From Tissierella_B sp964485455 (lineage in GTDB: Bacteria > Bacillota > Clostridia > Tissierellales > Tissierellaceae), in the NCBI GenBank assembly GCA_964485455.1, contig CAZAJU010000035.1:1-21728 (forward strand): 21,728 nucleotides of DNA, read 5' to 3'. Numbering within the stretch: the first letter of the stretch is position 1; every line of letters starts with the position of its first letter. A program made the translations under genes and the position numbers. Of this stretch, positions 1-7,983 are shown in pieces. The notes below the pieces were generated by a model that was not told where the DNA came from, searched no databases, and saw nothing but the letters and a program-made list of their open reading frames with translations.

Positions 1-28
1 GATTAATATCCATAATTTAAACTAACTT

Positions 29-60
29 AAACAAGAAAAGAGGATAGCATACTATCCCCT
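29..60 (-). terminator. Rho-independent terminator after codY
   Basis: On the minus strand an 8-pair stem (GGGGATAG with CTATCCTC, one G-T wobble, loop TATG) is followed by TTTTCTTGTTT. The 5' arm overlaps the last codon and the TAG stop of codY, so the codY transcript probably ends here. No gene is visible between this hairpin and the window edge. Confidence 0.85.
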
Positions 61-831
61 TACCTTTTTAAGCTCATCTATTAGCTTGTCATTTAAAATT
101 TTAATGTGTGTACCCTTCATGCCTAAGGATCTTGATTCAATAACTCCTGCACTTTCAAATTTTCTAAGCGCATTTACTATAACAGATCTAGTAATTCCCA
201 CTCTATCAGCAATTTTACTTGCAACTAGTAGACCTTCGTTGCCGTCTAGTTCTTTAAATATATGTTCCATGGCTTCAAGTTCTGAATAGGATAATGTTCC
301 TATTGCCATTTGAACTACAGATTTTTTTCTTGCTTCTTCTTCTATTTCTTCGTTAGTAGCCCTTAAGATTTCCATACCTACTATAGTAGCACTATATTCA
401 GCTAGGATTAAGTCATCTTCATTAAATTCTCTACCAAATCTAGCTAAAACAAGGGTTCCAAGTCTTACTCCACCACTATTTATTGGAATAACTGTTGAAA
501 TCTTATTAGGATAATCGCATTCTGAAACGTTATCGAATACACACTCAGTAGTATTCATTATGTTTTCATTAGTTTCTGTTATCCTTAATAACTCGTCATT
601 ATACTTTTTGGGAAATCTTCTTTCTTTGACTACCTCTGAATTTACTATATCGCACTCAAACCCATCAGAAAGCTCGTATCCCAGCACCCTACCTTTTTTA
701 CTAGCTATATATACATTTGCCTCTAAAACATCACTTAAAATTTTACTCAATTCAACAAAAGAAACCGGCTTTGTACCATATCCTTGAATTGCTTTATTAA
801 CTCGCCTTGTCTTTTGTAATAGACTTTCCAT
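52..831 (-). CDS. codY: GTP- and branched-chain amino acid-sensing global transcriptional regulator CodY
   Basis: CodY is a cytoplasmic dimeric DNA-binding protein of Firmicutes. With branched-chain amino acids and GTP bound, it represses amino acid uptake, biosynthesis and other starvation genes. The 259-residue product has the family length. An N-terminal GAF-type sensor domain covers about residues 1-155, including the RRFPKKYN segment and the conserved GTLVLARF and DDLILAEYSATIVGMEIL stretches. A long linker helix (EEIEEEARKK) leads to a C-terminal winged helix with the near-invariant VASKIADRVGITRSVIVNAL at 203-222. The ATG is preceded by AGGGGG eight bases upstream. It has its own promoter and a CodY-box-like site in the gap after topA, which points to autoregulation. 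The match to the family is close along the whole length, so identity is secure. Confidence 0.98.
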   Translation of the reverse strand: MESLLQKTRRVNKAIQGYGTKPVSFVELSKILSDVLEANVYIASKKGRVLGYELSDGFECDIVNSEVVKERRFPKKYNDELLRITETNENIMNTTECVFDNVSECDYPNKISTVIPINSGGVRLGTLVLARFGREFNEDDLILAEYSATIVGMEILRATNEEIEEEARKKSVVQMAIGTLSYSELEAMEHIFKELDGNEGLLVASKIADRVGITRSVIVNALRKFESAGVIESRSLGMKGTHIKILNDKLIDELKKVRG

Positions 832-859
832 TCCTTCATCCCCCTAGTTAAGTACAAGA

Positions 860-888
860 ATTATATATTATATATTAGAATACTACAA
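860..888 (-). promoter_or_regulatory. Predicted sigma-A promoter of codY
   Basis: Minus strand: TTGTAG (883-888), 17-base spacer, TATAAT (860-865). A second TATAAT at 867-872 is less well spaced. It lies between the topA stop and the codY ribosome binding site, and implies a 5' UTR of about 20-25 bases. The -10 is perfect and the -35 is moderate. Confidence 0.6.
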
Positions 889-897
889 AATATACAA

Positions 898-912
898 AAT
901 GTACAGAAAATT
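898..912. promoter_or_regulatory. Candidate CodY box upstream of codY
   Basis: AATGTACAGAAAATT (plus strand) matches 13 of 15 positions of the published CodY palindrome AATTTTCWGAAAATT, with both mismatches in one half-site. It sits about 10 bases upstream of the predicted codY -35 and directly abuts the topA stop codon. The position suits negative autoregulation or modulation of readthrough from topA. The regulatory role is inferred. Confidence 0.55.
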
Positions 913-3003
913 TTAATTATTCTCCTCTTTCTTAATATAACCACATTCTTTATTGCTACACTTGATTATGTCTCCACTCTTATTTCTCTTTATTATCATA
1001 TATTCACTACAAATAGGGCATTTCTCATTTAGTGGCTCATCCCAAGAAACAAATTCACAAGTAGGATAGTTAGTACAACCGTAGAAGACTCTTCCCTTCT
1101 TAGACCTCTTTCTAACAATTCTACCATCATCACATTTTGGGCAATTTACATTTATTTCATCTAGGATAGCCTTAGTATTTCTACATTCTGGATAGCCAGG
1201 GCAAGCTAAAAATTTCCCAAAGCGGCCGTTTTTAACAACCATATTACGTCCACATTTTTCACAAATTATATCACTTACTTCATCTGCTATTTCTATTTTA
1301 TCAATTTCTTCTTCGGCTCTTTCTAATAGCTGGCTAAAAGGTGTATAGAAATCTTTAATTACACTTTTCCATGGAATAGTACCTTCAGCTACATCGTCTA
1401 GCTTTTCCTCTAGACTTGCAGTAAACTCCTCATTAATCACGTCATCAAAATAATCCAATAACAAGTCATTTACAAGTTTGCCCAATTCAGTAGGATAGAA
1501 TAGTTTCTTATCCAATTCAACATAGTATCTAGACAAAATTGTTGCTATAGTCGGGGCATAGGTACTAGGTCTTCCAATTCCTAATTCTTCCATGGCCTTA
1601 ATAAGGGATGCCTCCCCGTATCTTGATGGCGGTTGGGTAAAGTTCTGCTTAGGTAAAAGCTCATTAAGTTCTAAACTATCACCGATTTCAAGACTTGGGA
1701 TTTTCATGTCTTTAATCTCTTCATCGGCAGTTATATAAACCTTTAAAAATCCAGGAAATATCAACTTAGAACCAGAAGCCTTAAAGACCTTATCATTATT
1801 CAATATTGTAACATTAAGTGTATCATAAAGTGCTTCCTTCATTTGAGACCCTACAAATCTATCCCATATAAGTTTATATAGTTTATATTGGTCCTTACTT
1901 AGATAATCCTTAATATCCTCTGGACTTTTATTTACATTCGTAGGTCTTATACCTTCATGAGCATCTTGAGTTTCTTTCTTGGATTTAGTATTGTAGCTAA
2001 CTCCTCCATTTGAAAATTCACTACCATAATTATTCTCTATATAATCTTTAGTCAATTGGATTGCTTCCTTAGAAACCCTTGTAGAATCAGTTCTCATATA
2101 GGTAATAAGACCTGTCGTTCCTTCTTTTTTCAAATCTATTCCTTCATATAATTGTTGTGCTACACTCATAGTCTTTTTTGTGGTAAAACCAAGCTTTTTA
2201 GAAGCATCTTGTTGTAATGTACTTGTAGTATATGGTGGATATGGCTTTCTTTTTCTATTGCCCTTCTTCACATTGGTTACTTGAAAACCATTTTTATCTA
2301 ATGAATTTAGAATCTCATTCATTTCAGCTTCAGTTTCAGGCTCTATCTTCTTTTCTTTGCCATCTCTTAATACTCCAGTAAAATTAGCCTCAAACTTCTC
2401 TTTATCCTTTTGAAGCAAAGCCTTTAAAGTCCAGTATTCCTTCGGAATAAAGCTATCAATTTCTTCTTCCCTATCGCATATTAACTTTACTGCTACGGAT
2501 TGTACCCTTCCAGCACTTAATCCTTTTCTGATCTTTTTCCATAGCAGAGGGCTAATTTTATAACCTACTAATCTATCAAGAATTCTTCTAGCCTGTTGAG
2601 AATCAACTAACTTTAAATCAATAGGTCTAGGTTTCTTTATACCGCTCTTAATCGCATCTGCTGTAATTTCATTAAATTCAACTCGCACATTTTCACTTGG
2701 GTCTAATTTCAATATATGAGCTAGATGCCAAGATATGGCTTCTCCTTCCCTATCCGGGTCAGTTGCTAAATATACATTGTTTGCAGCCTTTGCTTCCTTC
2801 TTTAATTCATTAATTAATGGACCCTTACCCCTAATATTTATATATTTAGGTTCAAAGTTATTGTCTATATCTATTCCTAAAGTACTCTTAGGTAAATCTC
2901 TAATATGTCCTACAGATGCTACAACCTTATAATTCTTTCCAAGAATCTTACCAATAGTCTTTGACTTGGCAGGAGACTCTACTATTACTAAATTCTTTGC
3001 CAA
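913..3003 (-). CDS. topA: Type IA DNA topoisomerase I
   Basis: TopA relaxes negatively supercoiled DNA by passing a strand through a transient 5'-phosphotyrosine break. In the 696-residue product the Toprim domain starts at LVIVESPAKSKTIGKIL (5-21) and carries the metal-binding DPDREGE at 82-88. The catalytic Tyr is residue 302 in TYMRTDSTRVS. The C-terminus has three zinc-ribbon modules (CEKC...CPGYPEC, CPKC...CTNYPTC, CPIC...CSNKEC), the usual layout for Firmicutes TopA. The start is TTG: the product then begins MAKNLVIVESPAKS, the conserved family N-terminus, and GGAGGTG lies six bases upstream. It is the last gene of the rbgA-to-topA block, 18 bases after dprA. Its direct adjacency to codY lacks the trmFO-xerC-hslVU genes found between them in Bacillus. 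Confidence 0.98.
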   Translation of the reverse strand: MAKNLVIVESPAKSKTIGKILGKNYKVVASVGHIRDLPKSTLGIDIDNNFEPKYINIRGKGPLINELKKEAKAANNVYLATDPDREGEAISWHLAHILKLDPSENVRVEFNEITADAIKSGIKKPRPIDLKLVDSQQARRILDRLVGYKISPLLWKKIRKGLSAGRVQSVAVKLICDREEEIDSFIPKEYWTLKALLQKDKEKFEANFTGVLRDGKEKKIEPETEAEMNEILNSLDKNGFQVTNVKKGNRKRKPYPPYTTSTLQQDASKKLGFTTKKTMSVAQQLYEGIDLKKEGTTGLITYMRTDSTRVSKEAIQLTKDYIENNYGSEFSNGGVSYNTKSKKETQDAHEGIRPTNVNKSPEDIKDYLSKDQYKLYKLIWDRFVGSQMKEALYDTLNVTILNNDKVFKASGSKLIFPGFLKVYITADEEIKDMKIPSLEIGDSLELNELLPKQNFTQPPSRYGEASLIKAMEELGIGRPSTYAPTIATILSRYYVELDKKLFYPTELGKLVNDLLLDYFDDVINEEFTASLEEKLDDVAEGTIPWKSVIKDFYTPFSQLLERAEEEIDKIEIADEVSDIICEKCGRNMVVKNGRFGKFLACPGYPECRNTKAILDEINVNCPKCDDGRIVRKRSKKGRVFYGCTNYPTCEFVSWDEPLNEKCPICSEYMIIKRNKSGDIIKCSNKECGYIKKEENN

Positions 3004-3021
3004 TATTACACCTCCAAGACT

Positions 3022-4113
3022 CTAACAGATTGTAAACATTCTGCCAGAAAGCTCTTTTATCATTCCTTTTAATTCTAATCCTGTTAATATACTCATAACT
3101 GTTGATATATCTAATCCTGTTCTAATTGCAATTACATCCGAATGAACGGCACCCTCAAGGATTATTTTCATAACCATTGATTCATGTTCACTTAAATCTA
3201 AAAAATCAATCTCATTTTCCTTTTTCTTAGTAACTTTAAGATTCAACTCGTAAATCTCCTGTAGTATATCATCAATACTTAATAAGGGTATAGCTCCATC
3301 CTTAATAAGTTTATTAGTACCTATGCTATAGATACTGTTTATATTACCTGGAACCGCAAAAACATCCTTACCTTGTTCCAATGCATGATGTGCTGTAATA
3401 AGTGAGCCTGATTTCTCCTTTGCTTCAATAACAACTACACCTAGAGATAAACCGGATATAATCCTATTTCTTTGAGGAAAATTATAGTAAAACGGCTCAG
3501 TTCCCATTGGAAATTCTGAAAATACACATCCATTTTCAGCTACATCCTTATAGAGATTTTTATTATTCTTTGGATATACAATATCCAAGCCGTTTCCAAG
3601 TACGCCAATGGTTCTTCCACCAACTTCTAAGGCAGTTTTATGAGCATAGGTATCTATTCCGGTAGCTAAGCCACTAATTATGGTTACACCCATACTAGCT
3701 AACTCTTTAGTAAACTTTTCGGATGCCCACTTACCATAGGCTGTTGCCTTTCTTGATCCTACTATTCCTATGGCTAACCTATCCTCTAGGGACAGATTGC
3801 CTTTATAATAGAGGATGACAGGTCTATCTGGAATATGAATTAGACACTCAGGAAAATCATGGTCTAAAATAGTTACTACATTTATATTATTATTTTTAAG
3901 ATTTATTAATATTTTATTTAAAAAATCTTCGTTCCTATATTTTAATACTTTATTAAGCTGTTCTTCTCTAAACCTATTAGAATTTCTAAGTATTGTTTGG
4001 TCCATAGTCCAAAGGGCTCTAAGATCACCTATCCATATTTTCAATTCGTCAATCTTCGGGCTAGATATGCCTAAAGTATTTAGCCAAATTATAACTTCTC
4101 TTTCAGTTATCAT
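3022..4113 (-). CDS. dprA: DNA-processing protein DprA (Smf family)
   Basis: DprA binds incoming single-stranded DNA during natural transformation and loads RecA. It is also conserved in bacteria not known to be competent. The 363-residue product has an N-terminal SAM/HhH-like region (1-100) and the Rossmann-like core with GIVGSRKATAYG (116-127), IISGLATGIDTYAH (145-158), GVLGNGLDIVYP (170-181) and NFPQRNRIISG (211-221). A C-terminal winged-helix domain lies at about 305-360. The gene starts 3 bases after the comM stop, with TGGGGGT as a weak ribosome binding site inside the end of comM, so the two are probably translationally coupled. The dprA-comM pairing suggests transformation or single-strand DNA handling. 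Competence in this organism cannot be judged from the window. Confidence 0.97.
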   Translation of the reverse strand: MITEREVIIWLNTLGISSPKIDELKIWIGDLRALWTMDQTILRNSNRFREEQLNKVLKYRNEDFLNKILINLKNNNINVVTILDHDFPECLIHIPDRPVILYYKGNLSLEDRLAIGIVGSRKATAYGKWASEKFTKELASMGVTIISGLATGIDTYAHKTALEVGGRTIGVLGNGLDIVYPKNNKNLYKDVAENGCVFSEFPMGTEPFYYNFPQRNRIISGLSLGVVVIEAKEKSGSLITAHHALEQGKDVFAVPGNINSIYSIGTNKLIKDGAIPLLSIDDILQEIYELNLKVTKKKENEIDFLDLSEHESMVMKIILEGAVHSDVIAIRTGLDISTVMSILTGLELKGMIKELSGRMFTIC

Positions 4114-4116
4114 AGT

Positions 4117-5643
4117 TTACCCCCAATATTTATTATCAAGCGTTCTATATCTGATAGCTTCGAGAATATGTTTATCTTCAATATCTTCTTTAGAATCCAA
4201 GTCTGCTATTGTTCTAGCTACTTTTAATAGCTTATTATAAGTTCTTGCACTAAATTTATACTTTATAAATGCATTCTTAAGAATTTTTTCACTGCTACTA
4301 GTAAGCTTACAATACTTTTTTATGTCCTTATTAGTTATTTGTGAATTATTATAGATTTTATCGTTTTTATATCTTTTCAGCTGAATATCTCTTGCCCGTT
4401 TAACCCTTTCCCTAATGACTTTTGATGTTTCTACTTTAGATTCCGTTTCAAGGTCCTTGTATTCAACTGGCATAACGTCTATATGTATGTCGATTCTATC
4501 CAATAATGGGTTACTTATCTTACCTAGATATTTGTCTATGCTACTTTGGCTACACGTACAATTATGTATTGGATCACCATAAAAACCACATGGACAGGGA
4601 TTCATGCTAGCTACAAACATGAACTTTGATGGATAGGTTATTGAAGCATTAATTCTTGAGATATGAACTATTCCATCTTCTAATGGCTGTCTAAGAACCT
4701 CTAAAACTTGTCTTTGGAATTCAGGTAACTCGTCCAGAAATAAAACCCCATTATGAGCCAAGGATACCTCCCCTGGTCTAGGAATTCTTCCTCCACCGAC
4801 AATTGAAATTTGTGAAGATGTATGATGAGGAGACCTAAACGGTCTTTCAGTAACAAGAGATTTTGAGTTGAGCATACCTGAGACACTATAAATCTTTGTA
4901 ACTTCTACAGACTCTTCAAAGGATAGCTTTGGGAGTATAGTCGGCAATCTCCTTGCAGCCATAGTCTTACCTGAGCCCGGAGGACCAATTATAAGTAGGT
5001 TGTGATTTCCAGCAGCTGCAACTTCTAAGGCTCTTTTAAGCCCTTCTTGGCCCTTTATATCTGAAAAATCTATGGAATAATAAGTATCCTCCATAAATTC
5101 AATTTTCTCGTTTTTATATGAATCAATAATTAACTCACCATTTAAATAATCTATTACCTCATTTAAATTCCTTACAGGAATTATTTCCATATCCGAAATA
5201 ATACCACATTCTTCTCTATTTTCAAAGGGAATAATGCACTTTTTTATATTTAGTTCTCTCATGGAAATAACCATAGGCAATGCTCCATCTATAGCGCTAA
5301 TTTTCCCATCAAGCGAAAGCTCTCCAATAAATACTGTCTCAGAGCAATCTTTCAAATCTATTACTCCATCTGCTGATAAAATCCCTACAGCAACAGATAA
5401 GTCTATCTGAGAACCATCTTTTTTTAGATTTGCCGGGGCAAGATTAATAGTAATTCTACTTAAAGGAAATTCAAAGCCGCTATTTTTTATAGCTGTTCTT
5501 ACTCTTTCCTTGGATTCTTTAATAGCAATATCAGGCAAACCTACAATAGTAAATACCGGAAGTCCCCGAGATAGATCAGTCTCTACCTCTACTACATATC
5601 CATTTAAGCCTTGTAATACACAAGTTTTGATTTTAGAATACAT
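4117..5643 (-). CDS. comM: YifB/ComM family AAA+ ATPase (Mg chelatase-like)
   Basis: ComM is a hexameric AAA+ helicase that promotes branch migration of donor DNA during transformation in several proteobacteria. The Firmicutes members are mostly named YifB and are less studied. The 508-residue product is of normal length. It has an N-terminal ChlI/Lon-protease-like fold (about 1-170, with GLPDIAIKESKERVRTAI and the NLAPANLKKDGSQ segment), then a Mg-chelatase AAA+ core with Walker A GPPGSGKT at 220-227 and Walker B LFLDEL at 301-306. A cysteine cluster follows (CPCGFYG...CTC, about 346-361). The C-terminal Mg_chelatase_C helical domain ends in TYNKLLKVARTIADL. The ATG is preceded by AAGGGGGA. 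It lies 49 bases after yraN and couples to dprA. Confidence 0.95.
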   Translation of the reverse strand: MYSKIKTCVLQGLNGYVVEVETDLSRGLPVFTIVGLPDIAIKESKERVRTAIKNSGFEFPLSRITINLAPANLKKDGSQIDLSVAVGILSADGVIDLKDCSETVFIGELSLDGKISAIDGALPMVISMRELNIKKCIIPFENREECGIISDMEIIPVRNLNEVIDYLNGELIIDSYKNEKIEFMEDTYYSIDFSDIKGQEGLKRALEVAAAGNHNLLIIGPPGSGKTMAARRLPTILPKLSFEESVEVTKIYSVSGMLNSKSLVTERPFRSPHHTSSQISIVGGGRIPRPGEVSLAHNGVLFLDELPEFQRQVLEVLRQPLEDGIVHISRINASITYPSKFMFVASMNPCPCGFYGDPIHNCTCSQSSIDKYLGKISNPLLDRIDIHIDVMPVEYKDLETESKVETSKVIRERVKRARDIQLKRYKNDKIYNNSQITNKDIKKYCKLTSSSEKILKNAFIKYKFSARTYNKLLKVARTIADLDSKEDIEDKHILEAIRYRTLDNKYWG

Positions 5644-5692
5644 ATTATCCCCCTTATTCTATTAACTGAGTAATAGCTAATGTTTTTTTCAT

Positions 5693-6049
5693 TTATAGAC
5701 AAAAAGCATTTGTTAAATGGTTGATTTTAATATCCTTATTTAAATAAACTTCAATTATATCGTATCTAAACTGTAAATTTGTTAATTTCTTATATTTAAT
5801 ATAGACCATTGATGTGTTTATTATCTTTCTCTGTTTTTTTATATCAACAGCCTCAAAAGCATAACCATAGAGAGTAGAAGTTCTAGTTTTCACTTCAATA
5901 AAAACTAGTATATCTCTATCCATAGCTATTATGTCTATTTCACCTATTTTATTCTTATAGTTAGTATCAAGTATATTGTATCCATTTGAATGCAAGTAAT
6001 CGCAGACTAGCTCTTCTCCAGTTCTACCCTTTATAATATTACTTACCAT
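5693..6049 (-). CDS. YraN family (UPF0102) endonuclease-like protein
   Basis: This is a small protein of the UPF0102/YraN family, which has a restriction-endonuclease-like fold and is usually next to rnhB. Its biochemical role is not settled. Visible motifs are KGRTGEELVCDYL near the N-terminus and the nuclease-core-like GEIDIIAMDRDILVFIEVKTRT, with the Asp and Glu-x-Lys expected of PD-(D/E)XK enzymes. I chose the ATG at 6049 (118 residues), which has GGTGG nine bases upstream inside the end of rnhB. A TTG at 6064 would add five residues but has no ribosome binding site. The N-terminal codons are part of a 12-bp tandem duplication shared with the rnhB 3' end. The ATG lies one base after the rnhB stop codon. 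Confidence 0.88.
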   Translation of the reverse strand: MVSNIIKGRTGEELVCDYLHSNGYNILDTNYKNKIGEIDIIAMDRDILVFIEVKTRTSTLYGYAFEAVDIKKQRKIINTSMVYIKYKKLTNLQFRYDIIEVYLNKDIKINHLTNAFCL

Positions 6050-6060
6050 ATTACTTACCA
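6036..6060. repeat. 12-bp exact tandem duplication at the rnhB/yraN junction
   Basis: ATATTACTTACC occurs twice back to back on the plus strand (6036-6047 and 6048-6059), plus one extra matching base. On the coding strand the unit is GGTAAGTAATAT. The first copy supplies the last codons and TAA stop of rnhB; the second supplies the first codons of yraN. The 12-base length keeps frame. Confidence 0.9.
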
Positions 6061-6665
6061 CCAAAATATTTTTTTAGAAACGTATTCCTATGCAAGGGGG
6101 TCAATCCAAATTCATCAATTGCTTCATAATGGGCCTTGGTTCCGTATCCCTTATGTTTTTCTATTTTATATTCCGGGAATTCCTTACCCCATTCTAAACA
6201 TAGCCTGTCTCTAAATACCTTAGCAACAATAGATGCACATGCTATACCATGAGCTCTATCATCACCCTTAATTATACCCTCTTGAGGAATATCTAAATAC
6301 ACTTTTTCTGCATCAATCAAGAGAAAATCAGGAGTTAAATTGTTTCCCAATTTATCCTGAAGATTACCTACGGAATACTTCATTGCAAGACGAGCCGCTT
6401 CCTTAATATTAATCTCATCAATCTTTGATGCATCGACCCTTCCAATTCCATACCCTATACAATTATCTAAAATAATCTGATAAAGACTTTCTCTTTTCTT
6501 TTCAGAAAGCTTTTTAGAATCCTTAACTCCTTCAATCAATAGTCCTTCCGGCATAATAATAGAGCATGCAACCACATCACCAAATAGGCACCCTCTGCCT
6601 ACCTCATCTATACAAGCTATATATTTATAACCCCTTTTATGAAGTTCATTTTCTATATCAAGCAT
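6051..6665 (-). CDS. rnhB: Ribonuclease HII
   Basis: RNase HII cleaves the RNA strand of RNA/DNA hybrids and initiates removal of single ribonucleotides misincorporated in DNA. The 204-residue product has the family metal site: Asp20-Glu21 in ACIDEVGRG, Asp118 in LLIDAE and Asp135 in KGDDRAHG. It also has the conserved DSKKLSEKKRE (49-59), the GRG motif (23-25) and ACASIVAKVFRD. The ATG has AGGTGA upstream, within the end of rbgA, and the rbgA stop is four bases before it. It is followed almost without gap by yraN, a common pairing in bacteria. Length and motifs are complete. Confidence 0.98.
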   Translation of the reverse strand: MLDIENELHKRGYKYIACIDEVGRGCLFGDVVACSIIMPEGLLIEGVKDSKKLSEKKRESLYQIILDNCIGYGIGRVDASKIDEINIKEAARLAMKYSVGNLQDKLGNNLTPDFLLIDAEKVYLDIPQEGIIKGDDRAHGIACASIVAKVFRDRLCLEWGKEFPEYKIEKHKGYGTKAHYEAIDEFGLTPLHRNTFLKKYFGGK

Positions 6666-6669
6666 GATA

Positions 6670-7527
6670 TCACCTATTCTCCGGAAGTTCCAATGTAACT
6701 TTTCCTATAATTCCTTTTCTAAATTCATCCAAAATAATGTTGCTCGCTTTGGTATAGTCTATTTCTCCCCCACGAATCATACATCCACGTCTTTCTCCTA
6801 TGGATTCCATAACCTGAAGAGCCGACTTGCCTTCAATTTCTATATCATATCTTTTTATTAAAAGGTCTTTTGATGAGTTAATTAATACCTCAATTAACTT
6901 TAATGCTAATGTTTCCCTATCCAGTATTTCATCCTTAATTGCACCTGTAAATGCAAGATTAAGTCCTACAATTTCCTCTTCAAACTTAGGCCACAATATT
7001 CCAGGTGTATCTAATAGCTCCAGACTTCCTCTAATCTTTATCCATTGATTTGTTCTAGTTATTCCAGGACGATTTCCAGTCTTAGCACCTTTTTTTCCAG
7101 ATAAGGTGTTTATTAATGTTGATTTACCTACATTCGGGATACCTATTATCATGGCTCTAATTGGGCGATTTACAACTCCTCTTTTTTCATAGGCCTTTCT
7201 TTTCTCTAAGGTCACTTCATCAGCTAGACTAAGAAGCTTATCAACACCTTTACCACTTAAGGCATCGAAAAGAATAGAAGGAATGTCTTTATTTCTATAA
7301 TATTCCTGCCATGCTTTATTAGCATTAGAATCAGCTAGATCAGATTTATTCAAGATAATAACCCTCGGTTTATTGCCAACTATACCATCAATAATAGGAT
7401 TTTGACTACTATAAGGTATTCTAGCATCTATTAGCTCAAAAACCACATCTACTAAAGATAGATTCTTTTCAATAGACTCTCTAGTTTTCTTCATGTGACC
7501 GGGATACCAATTTATATTCATGCTCAT
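6670..7527 (-). CDS. rbgA: Ribosome biogenesis GTPase RbgA (YlqF)
   Basis: RbgA is an essential GTPase in Bacillus needed for late assembly of the 50S subunit. The 285-residue product begins NINWYPGHMKKTRE, the family hallmark. It shows the circularly permuted GTPase order: G4 LNKSD (59-63) comes before G1 GIPNVGKST (129-137), a G2-containing PGITRTNQW segment, and G3 DTPG (173-176). A C-terminal helical domain follows that contacts rRNA in the family. The start is ATG with AGGTGGTGA at 7532-7540. This ribosome binding site directly abuts the U-tract of the rplS terminator, so expression seems to need readthrough from the rplS promoter. It heads the rbgA-rnhB-yraN-comM-dprA-topA block. Confidence 0.97.
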   Translation of the reverse strand: MSMNINWYPGHMKKTRESIEKNLSLVDVVFELIDARIPYSSQNPIIDGIVGNKPRVIILNKSDLADSNANKAWQEYYRNKDIPSILFDALSGKGVDKLLSLADEVTLEKRKAYEKRGVVNRPIRAMIIGIPNVGKSTLINTLSGKKGAKTGNRPGITRTNQWIKIRGSLELLDTPGILWPKFEEEIVGLNLAFTGAIKDEILDRETLALKLIEVLINSSKDLLIKRYDIEIEGKSALQVMESIGERRGCMIRGGEIDYTKASNIILDEFRKGIIGKVTLELPENR

Positions 7528-7540
7528 ATAATCACCACCT

Positions 7541-7568
7541 AAATAAAAATGGGACTTTTCAGTCCCAT
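7541..7568 (-). terminator. Rho-independent terminator between rplS and rbgA
   Basis: Minus strand: ATGGGACT, loop GAAA, AGTCCCAT, then TTTTATTT. The 8-pair stem has a stable GNRA-type tetraloop and begins at the last base of the rplS stop codon. The U-tract ends at 7541, directly next to the rbgA ribosome binding site (7532-7540), leaving no room for a separate rbgA promoter downstream. Confidence 0.85.
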
Positions 7569-7915
7569 TAATAAAATCTTTTCTCTTTAACTTTTGCTGC
7601 CTTACCTTGTCTATCTCTTAAGTAGTAAAGTTTAGCTCTTCTAACCTTACCTCTTCTAGTTACAACAAGTTTTTCTATTCTTGGGGAATGAATAGGGAAT
7701 GTTCTCTCTACACCTACGCCATAAGATACTCTTCTTACAGTGAAAGTCTTTCTAGCTCCACCGCCTTGAATCTTTATAACTGTTCCTTCATATACCTGTA
7801 CTCTTTCACGAGAACCCTCAACTACCTTGTAATGAACTTGAACAGTATCTCCAACATTAAAGCTAGGCATATCATCCCTTAATTGTTCGTCTTCAATCAT
7901 TTTAATAATATCCAT
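7568..7915 (-). CDS. rplS: 50S ribosomal protein L19
   Basis: L19 is a large-subunit protein near the 30S-50S interface. The product is 115 residues, the normal length. It matches the family in FNVGDTVQVHYKVVEG, RVQVYEGTVIKIQGGGARKTFTVRRVSYGVGVERTFP and the basic tail RRGKVRRAKLYYLRDRQGKAAKVKEKR (about 87-113). The ATG is preceded by GGGAGGA. The gene has its own strong promoter and a short leader able to pair with that ribosome binding site, and is followed at once by a terminator. It therefore appears to be an independently controlled unit within the trmD-rplS-rbgA order. Confidence 0.98.
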   Translation of the reverse strand: MDIIKMIEDEQLRDDMPSFNVGDTVQVHYKVVEGSRERVQVYEGTVIKIQGGGARKTFTVRRVSYGVGVERTFPIHSPRIEKLVVTRRGKVRRAKLYYLRDRQGKAAKVKEKRFY

Positions 7916-7977
7916 TAGTATTCCTCCCTTCTATAGACGTTCTTGATAATTACAGAGGACCGCCCTTTTTACACACT
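7916..7977 (-). promoter_or_regulatory. Candidate L19 autoregulatory leader of rplS mRNA
   Basis: The roughly 60-base leader can fold so that UCUGUA (7951-7956) pairs with UAUAGA (7930-7935) around a 15-base loop. The adjoining CC can pair with GG of the ribosome binding site across one bulged base. Alternatively UCCUC (7955-7959) pairs directly with GAGGA of the site (7922-7926). Firmicutes rplS mRNAs are known to carry an L19 leader at this position. Membership in that family is inferred from position and pairing, not from a covariance search. Confidence 0.5.
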
Positions 7978-7983
7978 TTTCGT

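Noticed and set aside
5659..5676. Hairpin CTATTA/TAATAG between yraN and comM
   Set aside because: Six A-T-rich pairs with a 6-base loop and no U-tract are expected by chance in sequence this AT-rich.
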